From contig CAZWBQ010000005.1 of the NCBI GenBank assembly GCA_964632545.1, positions 21,145-85,144 of the forward strand: a stretch of 64,000 bases of DNA. Direction: 5' to 3'. Position numbers and translations under genes: made by a program. This document shows positions 24,579 to 34,002 of this stretch, piece after piece (positions within the stretch are counted from its first letter, which is position 1; every line of letters begins with the position of its first letter). The notes beneath the pieces were generated by a model. It worked only from the letters and a program-made list of their open reading frames with translations. It ran no database searches and was not told the DNA's origin. The DNA comes from UBA7398 sp964632545 (lineage in GTDB: Bacteria > Actinomycetota > Actinomycetes > Nanopelagicales > Nanopelagicaceae).

Positions 24579-25459
24579 TGGCAATTTTTTTAAATAGCGA
24601 GAGCAAAGTTATTGTGCAAGGAATGACTGGCTCCGAAGGTACTAAGCACACTAAACGCATGTTGGCTTCTGGTACAAAAATTGTTGGCGGCGTAACTCCA
24701 GGCAAAGGTGGCCAAAGCGTTGATATCGATGGCACAGTACTTCCAGTTTTTAATTCAGTTTCAGAAGCTGTAGCAGCAACTGGGGCAAATGCTTCCGTGG
24801 TTTTCGTGCCACCAAAGTTTGCTAAAGCCGCGGTAATTGATGCAGTCGATGCAAAACTTCCGCTAGTCGTTGTAATAACTGAAGGAATTCCAGTTCACGA
24901 TACCGCAGCATTTTTCGCCTATGCGCAAAACAAAGGTACAACTAGGTTAATTGGGCCAAATTGCCCAGGTTTAATTAGCCCAGGAATGTCGAATGTTGGA
25001 ATCATTCCATCGGATATAACTGGCCCGGGCAAAATTGGTTTAGTTTCTAAATCTGGAACGCTTACATATCAAATGATGTATGAACTTCGAGATTTTGGAT
25101 TCACTACTGCAGTAGGTATCGGTGGCGACCCAATTATTGGAACCACTCATATTGATTGTTTAAGAGCATTTCAAGATGACCCCGAAACTGAAGCTATTGT
25201 GATGATTGGTGAAATTGGTGGCGATGCTGAAGAACGTGCTGCCGCATTCATTAAAGAATATGTAACTAAGCCAGTTGTTGGGTATGTCGCTGGATTTACC
25301 GCCCCAGAAGGAAAGACAATGGGACATGCTGGCGCAATTGTCTCTGGATCTTCCGGCACGGCAGCCGGCAAGAAAGATGCGTTGGAAGCCGCTGGTGTAA
25401 AAGTTGGAAAGACACCAAGTGAAACTGCAGCGATTATGCGCACTATTTTGAAGGGCTAA
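24578..25459 (+). CDS. sucD: Succinyl-CoA synthetase alpha subunit
   Basis: The 293-residue alpha subunit. It shows the CoA-binding Rossmann start VIVQGMTGSEGTKHT, IGPNCPGLISP, SKSGTLTYQM and GHAGAIVSGSSGTA, where the His becomes phosphorylated in the reaction. Partner of SucC; the next gene starts 2 bases after its stop. Confidence 0.97.
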   Translation: MAIFLNSESKVIVQGMTGSEGTKHTKRMLASGTKIVGGVTPGKGGQSVDIDGTVLPVFNSVSEAVAATGANASVVFVPPKFAKAAVIDAVDAKLPLVVVITEGIPVHDTAAFFAYAQNKGTTRLIGPNCPGLISPGMSNVGIIPSDITGPGKIGLVSKSGTLTYQMMYELRDFGFTTAVGIGGDPIIGTTHIDCLRAFQDDPETEAIVMIGEIGGDAEERAAAFIKEYVTKPVVGYVAGFTAPEGKTMGHAGAIVSGSSGTAAGKKDALEAAGVKVGKTPSETAAIMRTILKG

Positions 25460-25460
25460 T

Positions 25461-26555
25461 GTGAAACGAGTTCTGCAGGTTTGCTTTCAGCAATCTCTGC
25501 GGAGCGCAACACTTTTTGGACTTCCGTTAGCGTTTTTATCTTTGATTGGTTGGGCAACTGCCGGGAGTGCAACCGGACAAACTAGCGATCCAATTAAAGC
25601 GGCAGTCTGGCTTTGGCTAGGTGCACATCACATTCCATTCAATATCAATTTTCAAAGTAGCGCCACAAATGGTTTATTAACTTATCTTCCGATTGGGGCA
25701 ATGCTATTTCCATACTTTGCTATTCGAGTTGGATTCCGTCGAAGTATTGAAAAAATACAACCAACCCAAAACCATGTAATTCGCCAAGTAATTTTTAGTT
25801 TTGCACTCTGCTACTCATTAATCGCAGCAATTGCAGCTGCAATTACAAGCAGTAGCTCCATCAGAATTCATTGGTATTTAGCTTTTCCAATAGTTTTTGC
25901 GTTTGCCTGGATAATTTCTTTTATTACTACGGCCCTCGAACCAGGTAAAATCACAAATTTCTTCTGGAAAAAGACAATTAGAACAGCCGCAGTTGGTTTA
26001 TTAATTATCTGGGGAGTTGGCGCAATTGTGCTAAGTGCTTCAATAATGCTCCATTTTTCAGTAGTAAATAAATTAACAACAGTCATCCAACCTGGAATTT
26101 TTGGTGGTTTAGCTTTTTTACTTATTCAAGTTTTATATATTCCTAACGTTGCCTTCGCAGTCGTTGGCTATTTTACTGGCGCGGGATTACATATTGGAAA
26201 CGGCTCACTAGTTCATCCGCTGATTCATCGACTTTCAGAAATTCCAGCAATTCCGATACTTGGTGCACTTCCAGTAAATGTATTTCCAATTGCTATGGTC
26301 GGCGTACTTCTACCAATTATTTTTGGAAGTTGGGCAAGTAAATCTGGTAATAGAACCTACAAACTCTCATTAATTGGCTCCGTAGCATTTCTCACAATCT
26401 TAATTTCATCACTATCAAGCGGAGCTTTGCTAAATGAGAATCTCACTTTTGTAGGGGTTTCATGGTGGCAGTTCCCGATTATATTTACTGGCGAATTTGC
26501 AATTGGAGTTGGGATATCTACTCTGATCGGAAAACGAAAGAAAATAAATGGGTGA
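25461..26555 (+). CDS. PerM-like (DUF6350) integral membrane protein
   Basis: A 364-residue protein with roughly nine membrane segments and no enzymatic motif. WLWLGAHHIPFNI near residue 50 and the GAGLHIGNGSLVHP loop near residue 245 are like those of DUF6350 proteins. Position between sucD and purN matches M. tuberculosis PerM (Rv0955), which is linked to cell division and persistence; the match is by context and general topology recalled from memory. Start GTG, coupled to sucD; its end overlaps purN by 8 bases. Confidence 0.7.
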   Translation: MKRVLQVCFQQSLRSATLFGLPLAFLSLIGWATAGSATGQTSDPIKAAVWLWLGAHHIPFNINFQSSATNGLLTYLPIGAMLFPYFAIRVGFRRSIEKIQPTQNHVIRQVIFSFALCYSLIAAIAAAITSSSSIRIHWYLAFPIVFAFAWIISFITTALEPGKITNFFWKKTIRTAAVGLLIIWGVGAIVLSASIMLHFSVVNKLTTVIQPGIFGGLAFLLIQVLYIPNVAFAVVGYFTGAGLHIGNGSLVHPLIHRLSEIPAIPILGALPVNVFPIAMVGVLLPIIFGSWASKSGNRTYKLSLIGSVAFLTILISSLSSGALLNENLTFVGVSWWQFPIIFTGEFAIGVGISTLIGKRKKING

Positions 26556-27111
26556 ACATTCGATCGTTATTTTAGCTTCGGGGAGCGGCACATTAGCGCA
26601 AGCTTTAATCGACGCAATTTCTCGGAACGAATTAGATTGTGAAATTTCCGCAATTATTTCGGATAAGCAGTCCAAAGTTTTAGAACGCGCCAGAAAACAT
26701 GACATAACAAATTTCTACTTGCCAATCTCGAAAGATAGATCAGAGTGGGATGTAAAATTGCTGGACCTTGTAAGTAAATTAAAACCTGATTTAGTTGTAA
26801 GCGCTGGCTTTATGCGGATATTGGCACCAGAATTCGTATCTAGATTTGATTGTATAAATTCTCATCCATCTTTACTACCGGCTTTCCCAGGCGCACATGC
26901 AGTCCGGGATGCGTTAGCAGCTGGGGTAACCGAAACGGGATGCACCGTGCATTGGATTGACGCCGGCATGGATACTGGTCCGGTTATTGGACAAATCCCA
27001 ATGCCGATTTACCCAAACGATAGTGAGGAATCACTTCATGAACGCATTAAGATTGCCGAACGAGCGCTCATTGTTGAGACCGTTTCCGCTTTGCTGGCAG
27101 ATAAGCACTGA
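26548..27111 (+). CDS. purN: Phosphoribosylglycinamide formyltransferase
   Basis: PurN formylates GAR with 10-formyl-THF in purine synthesis. ILASGSGTLAQALIDAI (phosphate loop), SAGFMRILAPEFV, NSHPSLLPAFPGAHAV (catalytic Asn-His) and DAGMDTGPVIGQ (catalytic Asp) are all visible in 187 residues. Pairs with purH, and its cofactor comes from folD downstream. Confidence 0.96.
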   Translation: MGEHSIVILASGSGTLAQALIDAISRNELDCEISAIISDKQSKVLERARKHDITNFYLPISKDRSEWDVKLLDLVSKLKPDLVVSAGFMRILAPEFVSRFDCINSHPSLLPAFPGAHAVRDALAAGVTETGCTVHWIDAGMDTGPVIGQIPMPIYPNDSEESLHERIKIAERALIVETVSALLADKH

Positions 27112-27131
27112 AGATATTACGGGAGAATAAA

Positions 27132-28682
27132 TTGTTAACTCGCAAACCAATTCGTAGAGCTCTGGTTAGCGTTTATGACAAAACTGGTTTAATTGAATTA
27201 GGTAAGGCGCTTAATAAAGCTGGCGTTCTCATACTTTCTACCGGCTCTACCGCTAAGAAATTATTAGATGCTGGGATTCCAGTTACGCCAGTTGAGGAAT
27301 ATACAAAGTTTCCAGAGATGCTTGATGGCCGAGTAAAGACGCTGCATCCAAGAATTCATGCTGGATTATTGGCCGACCAAACAAATCTCGATCACTTAGC
27401 ACAATTAGAGGCTCAAAAGATTGAAGTTTTTGATTTAGTTGTTATAAATTTATATCCGTTTACTGAAACTATTGAATCTGGTGCAGTCTTCGAAGAATGT
27501 ATCGAACAGATCGATATCGGTGGCCCTTCAATGTTGCGCGGCGCTGCCAAAAATCATAATAGCGTCGCCGTTATTTCGGATCCTTCGCAATATGAAACAC
27601 TTTATTCGGCGCTGGAAAGTGGCGGCTTCACAATAAACGAACGCCGACAATTAGCGTTAGAAACGTATCGTCGAACCGGTGAGTATGACATTGCAATTTC
27701 AGAGTGGTTATCTCAATTTACCGATTCCGAAGGATTGCCAGAATGGACCGGCCGCGTCTGGCATAAAGTAAACGATCTTCGTTATGGCGAAAATCCACAT
27801 CAAATCGCGGCTTTTTATCGGAGTTCCAACCGCGCTACCGGTTTAGCTGCAACCGAACAATTACATGGAAAGGAAATGTCCTTCAATAATTTCACTGATG
27901 CTGATGCTGCTTGGCGTGCTGCATGGGACCATACTGAACCTTGTGTTGCCATAATTAAACATGCGAATCCATGCGGTGTAGCTATCGGAAATAATATTGC
28001 TAGCGCATATGCAAAAGCGCATGCTTGCGATCCCATCTCTGCATTTGGTGGCGTAGTTGCCGCAAACCGAGAAATTTCTACAGAAATGGCGACTGCGCTC
28101 TCCGAAATTTTTACTGAAGTAGTGATTGCGCCTTCCTATGAAAGTGGCGCAATTGAAATCCTCGCTAAGAAACCATCGATTCGGATACTAAAAGCTGGCG
28201 AATATGTACGACCAGAATTAGAACTTCGCCCCGTATTAGGCGGGCTATTAATACAAAGCACTGATGCAAATGATGCTTCCGGTGATTCATTTTCGAATTG
28301 GAAACAAGTATCTGGTGGAGCAGTTTCGGACGGCGTGAAATCAGATTTGGAGTTTGCTTGGCGCTCGGTACGGTCGGTAAAAAGTAATGCAATACTCCTA
28401 GCTAAGGCGGGAGCATCTGTTGGAATTGGCATGGGTCAAGTTAATCGCGTGGATTCTTGCGGTTTAGCAGTAACGCGCGCTGGAGATCGGGTAAAAAATT
28501 CGGTAGCAGCCAGCGATGCATTTTTTCCATTTGCAGATGGTCTACAAATATTAATTGATGCTGGAGTTACCGCAGTCGTACAACCGGGCGGCAGCGTTCG
28601 CGATGAAGCGGTAATTGCGGCGGCAACTAAGGCCGGAATTGCAATGTTTTTCACGGGAGTTCGCCACTTTTCTCATTCATAA
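27132..28682 (+). CDS. purH: Bifunctional AICAR formyltransferase / IMP cyclohydrolase
   Basis: PurH performs the last two steps to IMP. The N-terminal cyclohydrolase (MGS-like) domain begins RRALVSVYDKTGL and has the TGSTAK loop; the formyltransferase domain contains NFTDADAAW, KHANPCGVA and the terminal GVRHFSHS-type motif. Translation starts with TTG behind GGGAGAATAAA. At 516 residues it is complete. No terminator is visible in the following 138 bases. Confidence 0.96.
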   Translation: MLTRKPIRRALVSVYDKTGLIELGKALNKAGVLILSTGSTAKKLLDAGIPVTPVEEYTKFPEMLDGRVKTLHPRIHAGLLADQTNLDHLAQLEAQKIEVFDLVVINLYPFTETIESGAVFEECIEQIDIGGPSMLRGAAKNHNSVAVISDPSQYETLYSALESGGFTINERRQLALETYRRTGEYDIAISEWLSQFTDSEGLPEWTGRVWHKVNDLRYGENPHQIAAFYRSSNRATGLAATEQLHGKEMSFNNFTDADAAWRAAWDHTEPCVAIIKHANPCGVAIGNNIASAYAKAHACDPISAFGGVVAANREISTEMATALSEIFTEVVIAPSYESGAIEILAKKPSIRILKAGEYVRPELELRPVLGGLLIQSTDANDASGDSFSNWKQVSGGAVSDGVKSDLEFAWRSVRSVKSNAILLAKAGASVGIGMGQVNRVDSCGLAVTRAGDRVKNSVAASDAFFPFADGLQILIDAGVTAVVQPGGSVRDEAVIAAATKAGIAMFFTGVRHFSHS

Positions 28683-28712
28683 CAAAATGTAATTTAACTT
28701 AATTCTTATTCT

Positions 28713-28745
28713 GTTCAATCTCTGTTTGCCTTCCGTAGTCAATCA
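28713..28745 (+). promoter_or_regulatory. Possible PHO-box-like tandem repeats before the PhoX-like gene
   Basis: Three consecutive 11-base units each start with G: GTTCAATCTCT, GTTTGCCTTCC, GTAGTCAATCA. Streptomyces PhoP sites are 11-base direct repeats with a GTTCACC-like core, so the first two units are a plausible but imperfect match. They lie about 76-108 bases before the ATG. The rest of this 138-base gap is AT-rich, with a TAATATAAA region near 28795 that may hold a -10. Confidence 0.3.
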
Positions 28746-28820
28746 ATTAACTAGCAACTTCTTATATTTGCGCCTGGGGAACTCCCAATATCTAATATAA
28801 AGAATTGGACAAAATATTTA

Positions 28821-30425
28821 ATGAAACTTAAATATAAAATTGGTGCTGTAATCAGCATATTAACCATGGTAGGAACTGCAACTGTTGCATATTCAAATTT
28901 GGCAAAACCAGATTACATACTTTCGACAAGTTCAGCGGTTGAGATTAAACCACTCGCATACGCTGGGGATGTATTAAACGGAGTAGTCGTGCGAGGCATC
29001 CCAGATGGCATGGGCGCATACGACAATGGCAACGGTGGAATCTCACTGCTATCTGTTCATGAAATTCCATCTTATTCCCCAATTGCACAGCAATCTAAAT
29101 CAAGCACTTCGCCTTGGGGCGTTTCAATTACCAAATTTAATGTCACAAAAAACTCCAAAGTTATAACTTCTGCAACTGACTTTGTTAAGGATTATAAATT
29201 TTATAATTACACCACTAAAACTTATGTTGATTCTCCAATTGGCGCAGCGCCAGCTGGAACTACCAAAGGTCTTGATTGGAATATCAGCCGATTCTGTTCT
29301 GCAACGCTAGTTCAAGCAGGCGGTCTTTTATTTAAGAGCGGCAGCACCACTTATGGATATGAAGGCCCAGTATTTCTAAGCGGCGAAGAAGATGGCGATA
29401 GCGGTTACGCCCGCGGTTTCGCCTTCGATATGGATGGCCACGGTATTCAATTACCAAGAATGGGACTTGCTTCTTGGGAAAACTTAATGCCAAATCTAAA
29501 GCCTGGCATTAACACAGTTGTTATGGGCAATGAAGATGGTTCTGCAACAGATAGCCAATTATTTATGTACGTTGGCAAGAAAACTACAACCGGAACTTTT
29601 GCTGATAAAGCTGGTCTAACAAATGGTGATTTAATGGTGATGAATATTGCTGGAATTGCTAATGACAACGCTTTCCGTGCTACATATGGAAAGAATAAGG
29701 CTGTAGATGTCACATTTAAGAAGACCATTTGGGACGGCAATATAGCTTTGCAACAAGCTGATCACGCTGCCCAAGGCACTGAAATGTCACGTATTGAAGA
29801 TGGTGAATGGGATCCAACTAACCCAAACGTTTTCTACTTCAATACAACTGAATCAAATAAGGATGCCGCTGCAACAAAAGCAAATCCAGCAGAGCCAACC
29901 TTCTCCCGTGATGGTGGTGGATTATGGCGTTTAACTTTTGTTGATGGCCAAAACCCTGAGCTAGGTGCAAAGTTAGAACTTTTGTTAGATGGTTCAGAAG
30001 CTCCATATCTGAGCAAGCCAGATAACTTGGCGCTAACTAAAGATGGCATTGTGTTACTTCAAGAAGATCCAGGCAACAATGGCCACGTTTCGCGAATTGT
30101 GGCTTTCCGTCCAAAAGATGGAAAGTTAGCGGTCATCGCTGAATTCAATAAAAGTTACTTCGCAACGGGCGCAAGTAATTTTATGACAATTGATGAAGAA
30201 TCTTCTGGAATTATTGATGTCACAGCTTTATTTGCTAAAGCTGGCGACACAAATAATTACTTCTTCTTCAATGCTCAAGTTCATACTGTTGGCGGTGCAC
30301 TTGCTCGCCCAGATTTGTTAATCAAATCTAAAGTCCGAGCTGCAAAAGTGGATAAGGCCACAATCGAAGGCGGCGCATATTACTTAATGACCGTTTCTGA
30401 TTGGAAGACAGTATTTGGTTCATAA
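28821..30425 (+). CDS. Secreted PhoX/DUF839-like protein (putative alkaline phosphatase)
   Basis: A 534-residue exported protein; residues 1-30 look like a signal or anchor (MKLKYKIGAVISILTMVG). The mature part looks like a PhoX/DUF839 beta-propeller: FLSGEEDGDSGYARGFAFD, VMGNEDGSATDSQLFMYVG, SRIEDGEWDPTNPNVFYF and DNLALTKDGIVLLQEDPG follow the family's order of acidic metal-binding loops. PhoX enzymes are Ca/Fe phosphatases for phosphate scavenging; I could not verify every metal ligand. It stands alone between purH and folD with its own upstream region and terminator, which suggests separate regulation. Confidence 0.62.
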   Translation: MKLKYKIGAVISILTMVGTATVAYSNLAKPDYILSTSSAVEIKPLAYAGDVLNGVVVRGIPDGMGAYDNGNGGISLLSVHEIPSYSPIAQQSKSSTSPWGVSITKFNVTKNSKVITSATDFVKDYKFYNYTTKTYVDSPIGAAPAGTTKGLDWNISRFCSATLVQAGGLLFKSGSTTYGYEGPVFLSGEEDGDSGYARGFAFDMDGHGIQLPRMGLASWENLMPNLKPGINTVVMGNEDGSATDSQLFMYVGKKTTTGTFADKAGLTNGDLMVMNIAGIANDNAFRATYGKNKAVDVTFKKTIWDGNIALQQADHAAQGTEMSRIEDGEWDPTNPNVFYFNTTESNKDAAATKANPAEPTFSRDGGGLWRLTFVDGQNPELGAKLELLLDGSEAPYLSKPDNLALTKDGIVLLQEDPGNNGHVSRIVAFRPKDGKLAVIAEFNKSYFATGASNFMTIDEESSGIIDVTALFAKAGDTNNYFFFNAQVHTVGGALARPDLLIKSKVRAAKVDKATIEGGAYYLMTVSDWKTVFGS

Positions 30426-30467
30426 CCGCAAATACTTTCTTGGAATCTTTCTAACCTAACGCAAAAA

Positions 30468-30510
30468 AAGGGCGGGTAGCGACTCGAGGGCGCTGCCCGC
30501 CCTTATCTTT
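30468..30510 (+). terminator. Terminator after the PhoX-like gene
   Basis: Stem AAGGGCGGGTAGCG (30468-30481) pairs with CGCTGCCCGCCCTT (30491-30504), 14 pairs with one G-T, and a 9-base loop. ATCTTTTGATTATTTT follows as a loose T tract. Confidence 0.92.
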
Positions 30511-30523
30511 TGATTATTTTAGG

Positions 30524-30529
30524 TAGGCT
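30524..30529 (+). promoter_or_regulatory. -10 box of a predicted leaderless promoter for folD
   Basis: TAGGCT, 7 bases, then the folD ATG at 30537; no ribosome site. It begins only 20 bases after the preceding terminator stem. Confidence 0.5.
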
Positions 30530-30536
30530 CACTTCC

Positions 30537-31367
30537 ATGACAACTGCGAAAATTCTTGATGGCAAAGCGGTTGCCCAATTAATTAAAAGCGAACTGCAAT
30601 CACGAATTTCAACTGCAAAATTAACACCTGGCTTAGGAACGGTTCTAGTTGGTGATGATGCAGGTTCGCATGCATATGTAGGCGGCAAACATAGAGATTG
30701 CGCTGAAGTCGGTATCCAATCAATTCGCGTTGATTTGCCTGCTACTGCGAGCGAAGCCGATCTCTTAAAAGCAATTTCTGATTTGAATAACGCTAGAGAG
30801 TGCACTGGTTATATCGTGCAGTTACCGTTACCAAATGGCATTAATTCGCAGAGAGTTTTAGAAGCAATTGATCCAGATAAAGATGCTGATGGATTACACC
30901 CGCTAAATTTAGGTCGATTAGTTATGGGCGAAAAAGCACCACTGCCGTGCACACCTGCTGGAATTGTTGAACTTTTGAATCATTACCAAATACCAATCAA
31001 CGGAGCAGAAGTTGTAGTTATTGGCCGCGGCCTAACGGTTGGCCGCCCGCTTGGATTATTACTTACTCGTAAAAGCGAAAACGCGACCGTTACTTTGACA
31101 CATACTGGAACGAAAGATTTATCCGCCCATACAAAGCGCGCTGATATTGTGATTGCGGCAATCGGCAAAGCACATTTCTTAAAAGCAGATATGGTAAAGG
31201 CTGGCGCAGTTGTACTAGATGTAGGAATTACTCGAACTGAATCTGGCTTGCAAGGAGATGTTGATCCCGCCGTCGCAAATGTTGCTTCATATATCGCACC
31301 AATGCCTGGTGGTGTTGGGCCAATGACGCGCGCAATGTTGCTACGCAACGTCGTCGAAATGGCTTAA
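30537..31367 (+). CDS. folD: Methylenetetrahydrofolate dehydrogenase / cyclohydrolase
   Basis: FolD interconverts methylene-, methenyl- and 10-formyl-THF, feeding purine synthesis. YVGGKHRDCAEVGI (with the catalytic Lys), GYIVQLPLPNGI, DADGLHPLNLG, VIGRGLTVGRP and PMPGGVGPMTRAML are canonical. The ATG at 30537 gives 276 residues and sits behind a leaderless-type -10 box. Followed two bases later by a DUF3017 gene, the usual actinobacterial order. Confidence 0.96.
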   Translation: MTTAKILDGKAVAQLIKSELQSRISTAKLTPGLGTVLVGDDAGSHAYVGGKHRDCAEVGIQSIRVDLPATASEADLLKAISDLNNARECTGYIVQLPLPNGINSQRVLEAIDPDKDADGLHPLNLGRLVMGEKAPLPCTPAGIVELLNHYQIPINGAEVVVIGRGLTVGRPLGLLLTRKSENATVTLTHTGTKDLSAHTKRADIVIAAIGKAHFLKADMVKAGAVVLDVGITRTESGLQGDVDPAVANVASYIAPMPGGVGPMTRAMLLRNVVEMA

Positions 31368-31368
31368 A

Positions 31369-31590
31369 TTGTTTGCCAGAATCGGATATCTCGCTGCAAT
31401 AGCCGGCGTTTTAATTGGAGCGATCGCGCAAGTTAGAGTGGGAGCGCTATTAATTGCACTTGGGCTAGCGCTAGTTTCCATTCCTAAATTCAAAGGTAAT
31501 TGGTCGGTTCGTCGCATTGATACTTTGATTCCGGCGGCCCTGATTGTGGCCCTAATAACAATCGCAATAGCGTTACCCCGCGCCAAATAG
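31369..31590 (+). CDS. Small DUF3017 membrane protein
   Basis: A 73-residue protein with TM segments at about 3-15, 18-33 and 52-68 and a short basic loop (KFKGNWSVRRID). Small proteins of this type follow folD in many actinobacteria and are annotated DUF3017; function unknown. It starts with TTG one base after the folD stop region and lacks its own strong ribosome site, so it is probably coupled to folD. Confidence 0.75.
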   Translation: MFARIGYLAAIAGVLIGAIAQVRVGALLIALGLALVSIPKFKGNWSVRRIDTLIPAALIVALITIAIALPRAK

Positions 31591-31672
31591 CGTTTTTAAC
31601 GGGTTAGGCAGTGGGTAGGATTCAGTCATCGCATCACGAATTGCGAAGATGAAAATTGAGAGAGGTTTTAAA

Positions 31673-32629
31673 ATGGCCAGATCCGGAAAAGTTACAGTTG
31701 TCGGAGCTGGTTTTTATGGCTCGACCACAGCGCTTCGATTAGCTGAATATGATGTTTTTGAAACTGTAGTTTTAACTGACATTGTTGAAGGAAAACCTGA
31801 AGGCCTAGCTCTTGATATGAACCAATCGCGTTCCATCGAAAATTTTGAAACAAAAGTAATTGGCGCAACTACTACCGCTGATGGCGGTGGCTATGAAGCA
31901 ACTGCAAACTCAGATGTGGTTGTGATAACTGCCGGGCTACCACGAAAACCAGGTATGAGCCGAATGGATTTGATTGGCGTTAATGCCGGAATTGTTCGTG
32001 GCGTTGCGGAGAACGTTGCAAAGCATTCTCCAAATGCAGTCATCATCGTGGTTTCTAATCCACTAGATGAAATGACTGCACTTGCTCAACTCGCAACAAA
32101 CTTTCCTAAGCATCGCGTAATGGGACAAGCTGGAATGTTAGATACCGCAAGATTTACCCACTTTGTAGCCGAGAAGTTACAAGTTCCGGTTTCATCTGTA
32201 AAAACTTTAACTTTAGGTTCACATGGCGAAACTATGGTTCCGGTTCCAAGTCGTTGCACAGTTGATGGGAAACCACTTTCAGATCGGCTCTCCGAGATTG
32301 AAATTGCTGAGTTAGTTGACCGTACTCGTAACGGTGGCGCTGAAGTTGTCGCGTTGCTAAAAACAGGGTCGGCTTATTACGCACCATCTGCAGCGGCAGC
32401 ACGGATGGCTAAGGCTGTAATCGAAGATTCTGGTGCAGTTATGCCGGTTTGCGCATGGGTTGATGGCGAATATGGAATTAACGGGGTTTACCTGGGAGTT
32501 GAAGCTGAGATTGGTCGTTCTGGAATAAAGAAAGTTGTTGAAGGTAAGTTAACTGACTCTGAATTAGCAGCGTTAAAAACTGCAGCAGAGGCGGTTCGCG
32601 CTAAGCAAGCTGATGTTAAAGATCTATAA
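31673..32629 (+). CDS. mdh: Malate dehydrogenase (LDH-like)
   Basis: NAD-dependent oxidation of malate to oxaloacetate. VTVVGAGFYGSTTALRL is the NAD loop, ITAGLPRKPGMSR holds substrate-binding Arg residues (the second Arg after Met indicates malate rather than lactate), VVSNPLDEMT and LGSHGETMVP carry the catalytic His. The ATG at 31673 follows GAGAGG and gives 318 residues. A TAGGAT box at 31616-31621 may be the promoter, leaving a leader of about 50 bases. Confidence 0.94.
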   Translation: MARSGKVTVVGAGFYGSTTALRLAEYDVFETVVLTDIVEGKPEGLALDMNQSRSIENFETKVIGATTTADGGGYEATANSDVVVITAGLPRKPGMSRMDLIGVNAGIVRGVAENVAKHSPNAVIIVVSNPLDEMTALAQLATNFPKHRVMGQAGMLDTARFTHFVAEKLQVPVSSVKTLTLGSHGETMVPVPSRCTVDGKPLSDRLSEIEIAELVDRTRNGGAEVVALLKTGSAYYAPSAAAARMAKAVIEDSGAVMPVCAWVDGEYGINGVYLGVEAEIGRSGIKKVVEGKLTDSELAALKTAAEAVRAKQADVKDL

Positions 32630-32663
32630 CAATTAACTAACGAAGCCTTTAAGGGGATAGCGA

Positions 32664-33878
32664 ATGTCAAAGCTCAAAGTCGAGGGAACCATTGTTGAAT
32701 TAGATGGCGACGAAATGACCAGAATTATCTGGCATTTCATTAAAGATCAACTAATCCTTCCTTATCTGGATCTAAACATTGATTATTACGATCTTGGCAT
32801 AGAACATCGCGATGCAACTGACGACCAAGTGACCATCGATAGCGCTCATGCAATTCAAAAACATGGCGTTGGCGTTAAGTGCGCGACCATTACACCAGAT
32901 GAAGCCCGTGTTGAAGAATTCGGCTTAAAGAAGATGTGGAAATCACCAAACGGAACTGTTCGAAATATTTTGGGCGGCGTAATTTTCCGTGAACCAATTA
33001 TTATCAAGAATGTACCAAGGTTAGTTCCGCACTGGAGCAAACCAATTGTTATCGGCCGTCATGCATTTGGAGATCAATACCGAGCTACGGATTTCTTAGT
33101 TCCAGGCAAAGGAAAATTGACGGTAACTTTCACTCCCGAAGATGGTTCAAAGCCAATGGAATTCAATGTTTTTGATTTCCCAAGTTCTGGTGTTGCAATG
33201 ACAATGTATAACTTAGATAACTCAATTCGAGATTTTGCCCGAGCATCATTTAATTATGGTTTATCGCGCAAGTACCCAGTATTTCTTTCAACAAAGAACA
33301 CAATTCTTAAAGCATATGATGGCCGCTTCAAAGATCTATTCGAAGAAGTGTTTAGCGCTGAATTCAAAGCAGAATTCGATAAACAAGGACTTGCTTACGA
33401 ACATCGTTTAATTGATGACATGGTCGCAACTTCACTTCGTTGGGAAGGTGGCTATATCTGGGCTTGCAAGAATTACGACGGCGATGTGCAATCAGATACC
33501 GTCGCACAAGGTTATGGCTCACTTGGCTTAATGACATCAGTACTTATGACTCCAGATGGGAAAACTGTTGAAGCGGAAGCTGCGCACGGCACAGTTACCC
33601 GACATTACCGAGACCATCAAAAGGGTAAGCCAACTTCTACCAATCCAATTGCATCCATCTTTGCTTGGACACAAGGGTTACAACATCGCGCCAAGTTGGA
33701 TAACACTCCCGCCGTTGGCGAGTTTGCAAAAACTTTAGAGAGAGTTTGTATCGAAACTGTCGAAAGCGGAAAGATGACAAAAGATCTTGCGCTATTAATA
33801 AGTAAAGATGCGCCTTGGCAAAATACTCAAGAATTCTTGGCTTCAATTAACGAAAATCTAAAGAATGCGATGAAGTAA
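32664..33878 (+). CDS. icd: NADP-dependent isocitrate dehydrogenase (eukaryote-like homodimer type)
   Basis: Oxidises isocitrate to 2-oxoglutarate with NADPH formation. VELDGDEMTRIIWHFIKD, the SPNGTVRNILGG loop, TKNTILKAYDGRFKDLF and EAAHGTVTRHYRDHQKG identify the short type II enzyme (404 residues), the same type as eukaryotic IDH. Together with mdh and sucCD it covers part of the TCA cycle. A GGGG-type ribosome site is 9-12 bases upstream. Confidence 0.96.
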   Translation: MSKLKVEGTIVELDGDEMTRIIWHFIKDQLILPYLDLNIDYYDLGIEHRDATDDQVTIDSAHAIQKHGVGVKCATITPDEARVEEFGLKKMWKSPNGTVRNILGGVIFREPIIIKNVPRLVPHWSKPIVIGRHAFGDQYRATDFLVPGKGKLTVTFTPEDGSKPMEFNVFDFPSSGVAMTMYNLDNSIRDFARASFNYGLSRKYPVFLSTKNTILKAYDGRFKDLFEEVFSAEFKAEFDKQGLAYEHRLIDDMVATSLRWEGGYIWACKNYDGDVQSDTVAQGYGSLGLMTSVLMTPDGKTVEAEAAHGTVTRHYRDHQKGKPTSTNPIASIFAWTQGLQHRAKLDNTPAVGEFAKTLERVCIETVESGKMTKDLALLISKDAPWQNTQEFLASINENLKNAMK

Positions 33879-34002
33879 AGGTCCTTTCGTTTTCTTATGT
33901 AGTGCTGTCACTCGCCATATCTGTAGTACGAATTTTTTTTCAAGTCTACGGTGAGCTTCAAGAAGAAACGGCATGGTGCCGCTTCGGTTATTGGAGCTAA
34001 AT

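Noticed and set aside
33879..34002. Possible regulatory RNA in the gap before the AldB-like gene
   Set aside because: Only a 5-pair hairpin (33969-33981) and a T-run were seen; no known riboswitch core or tRNA fold.
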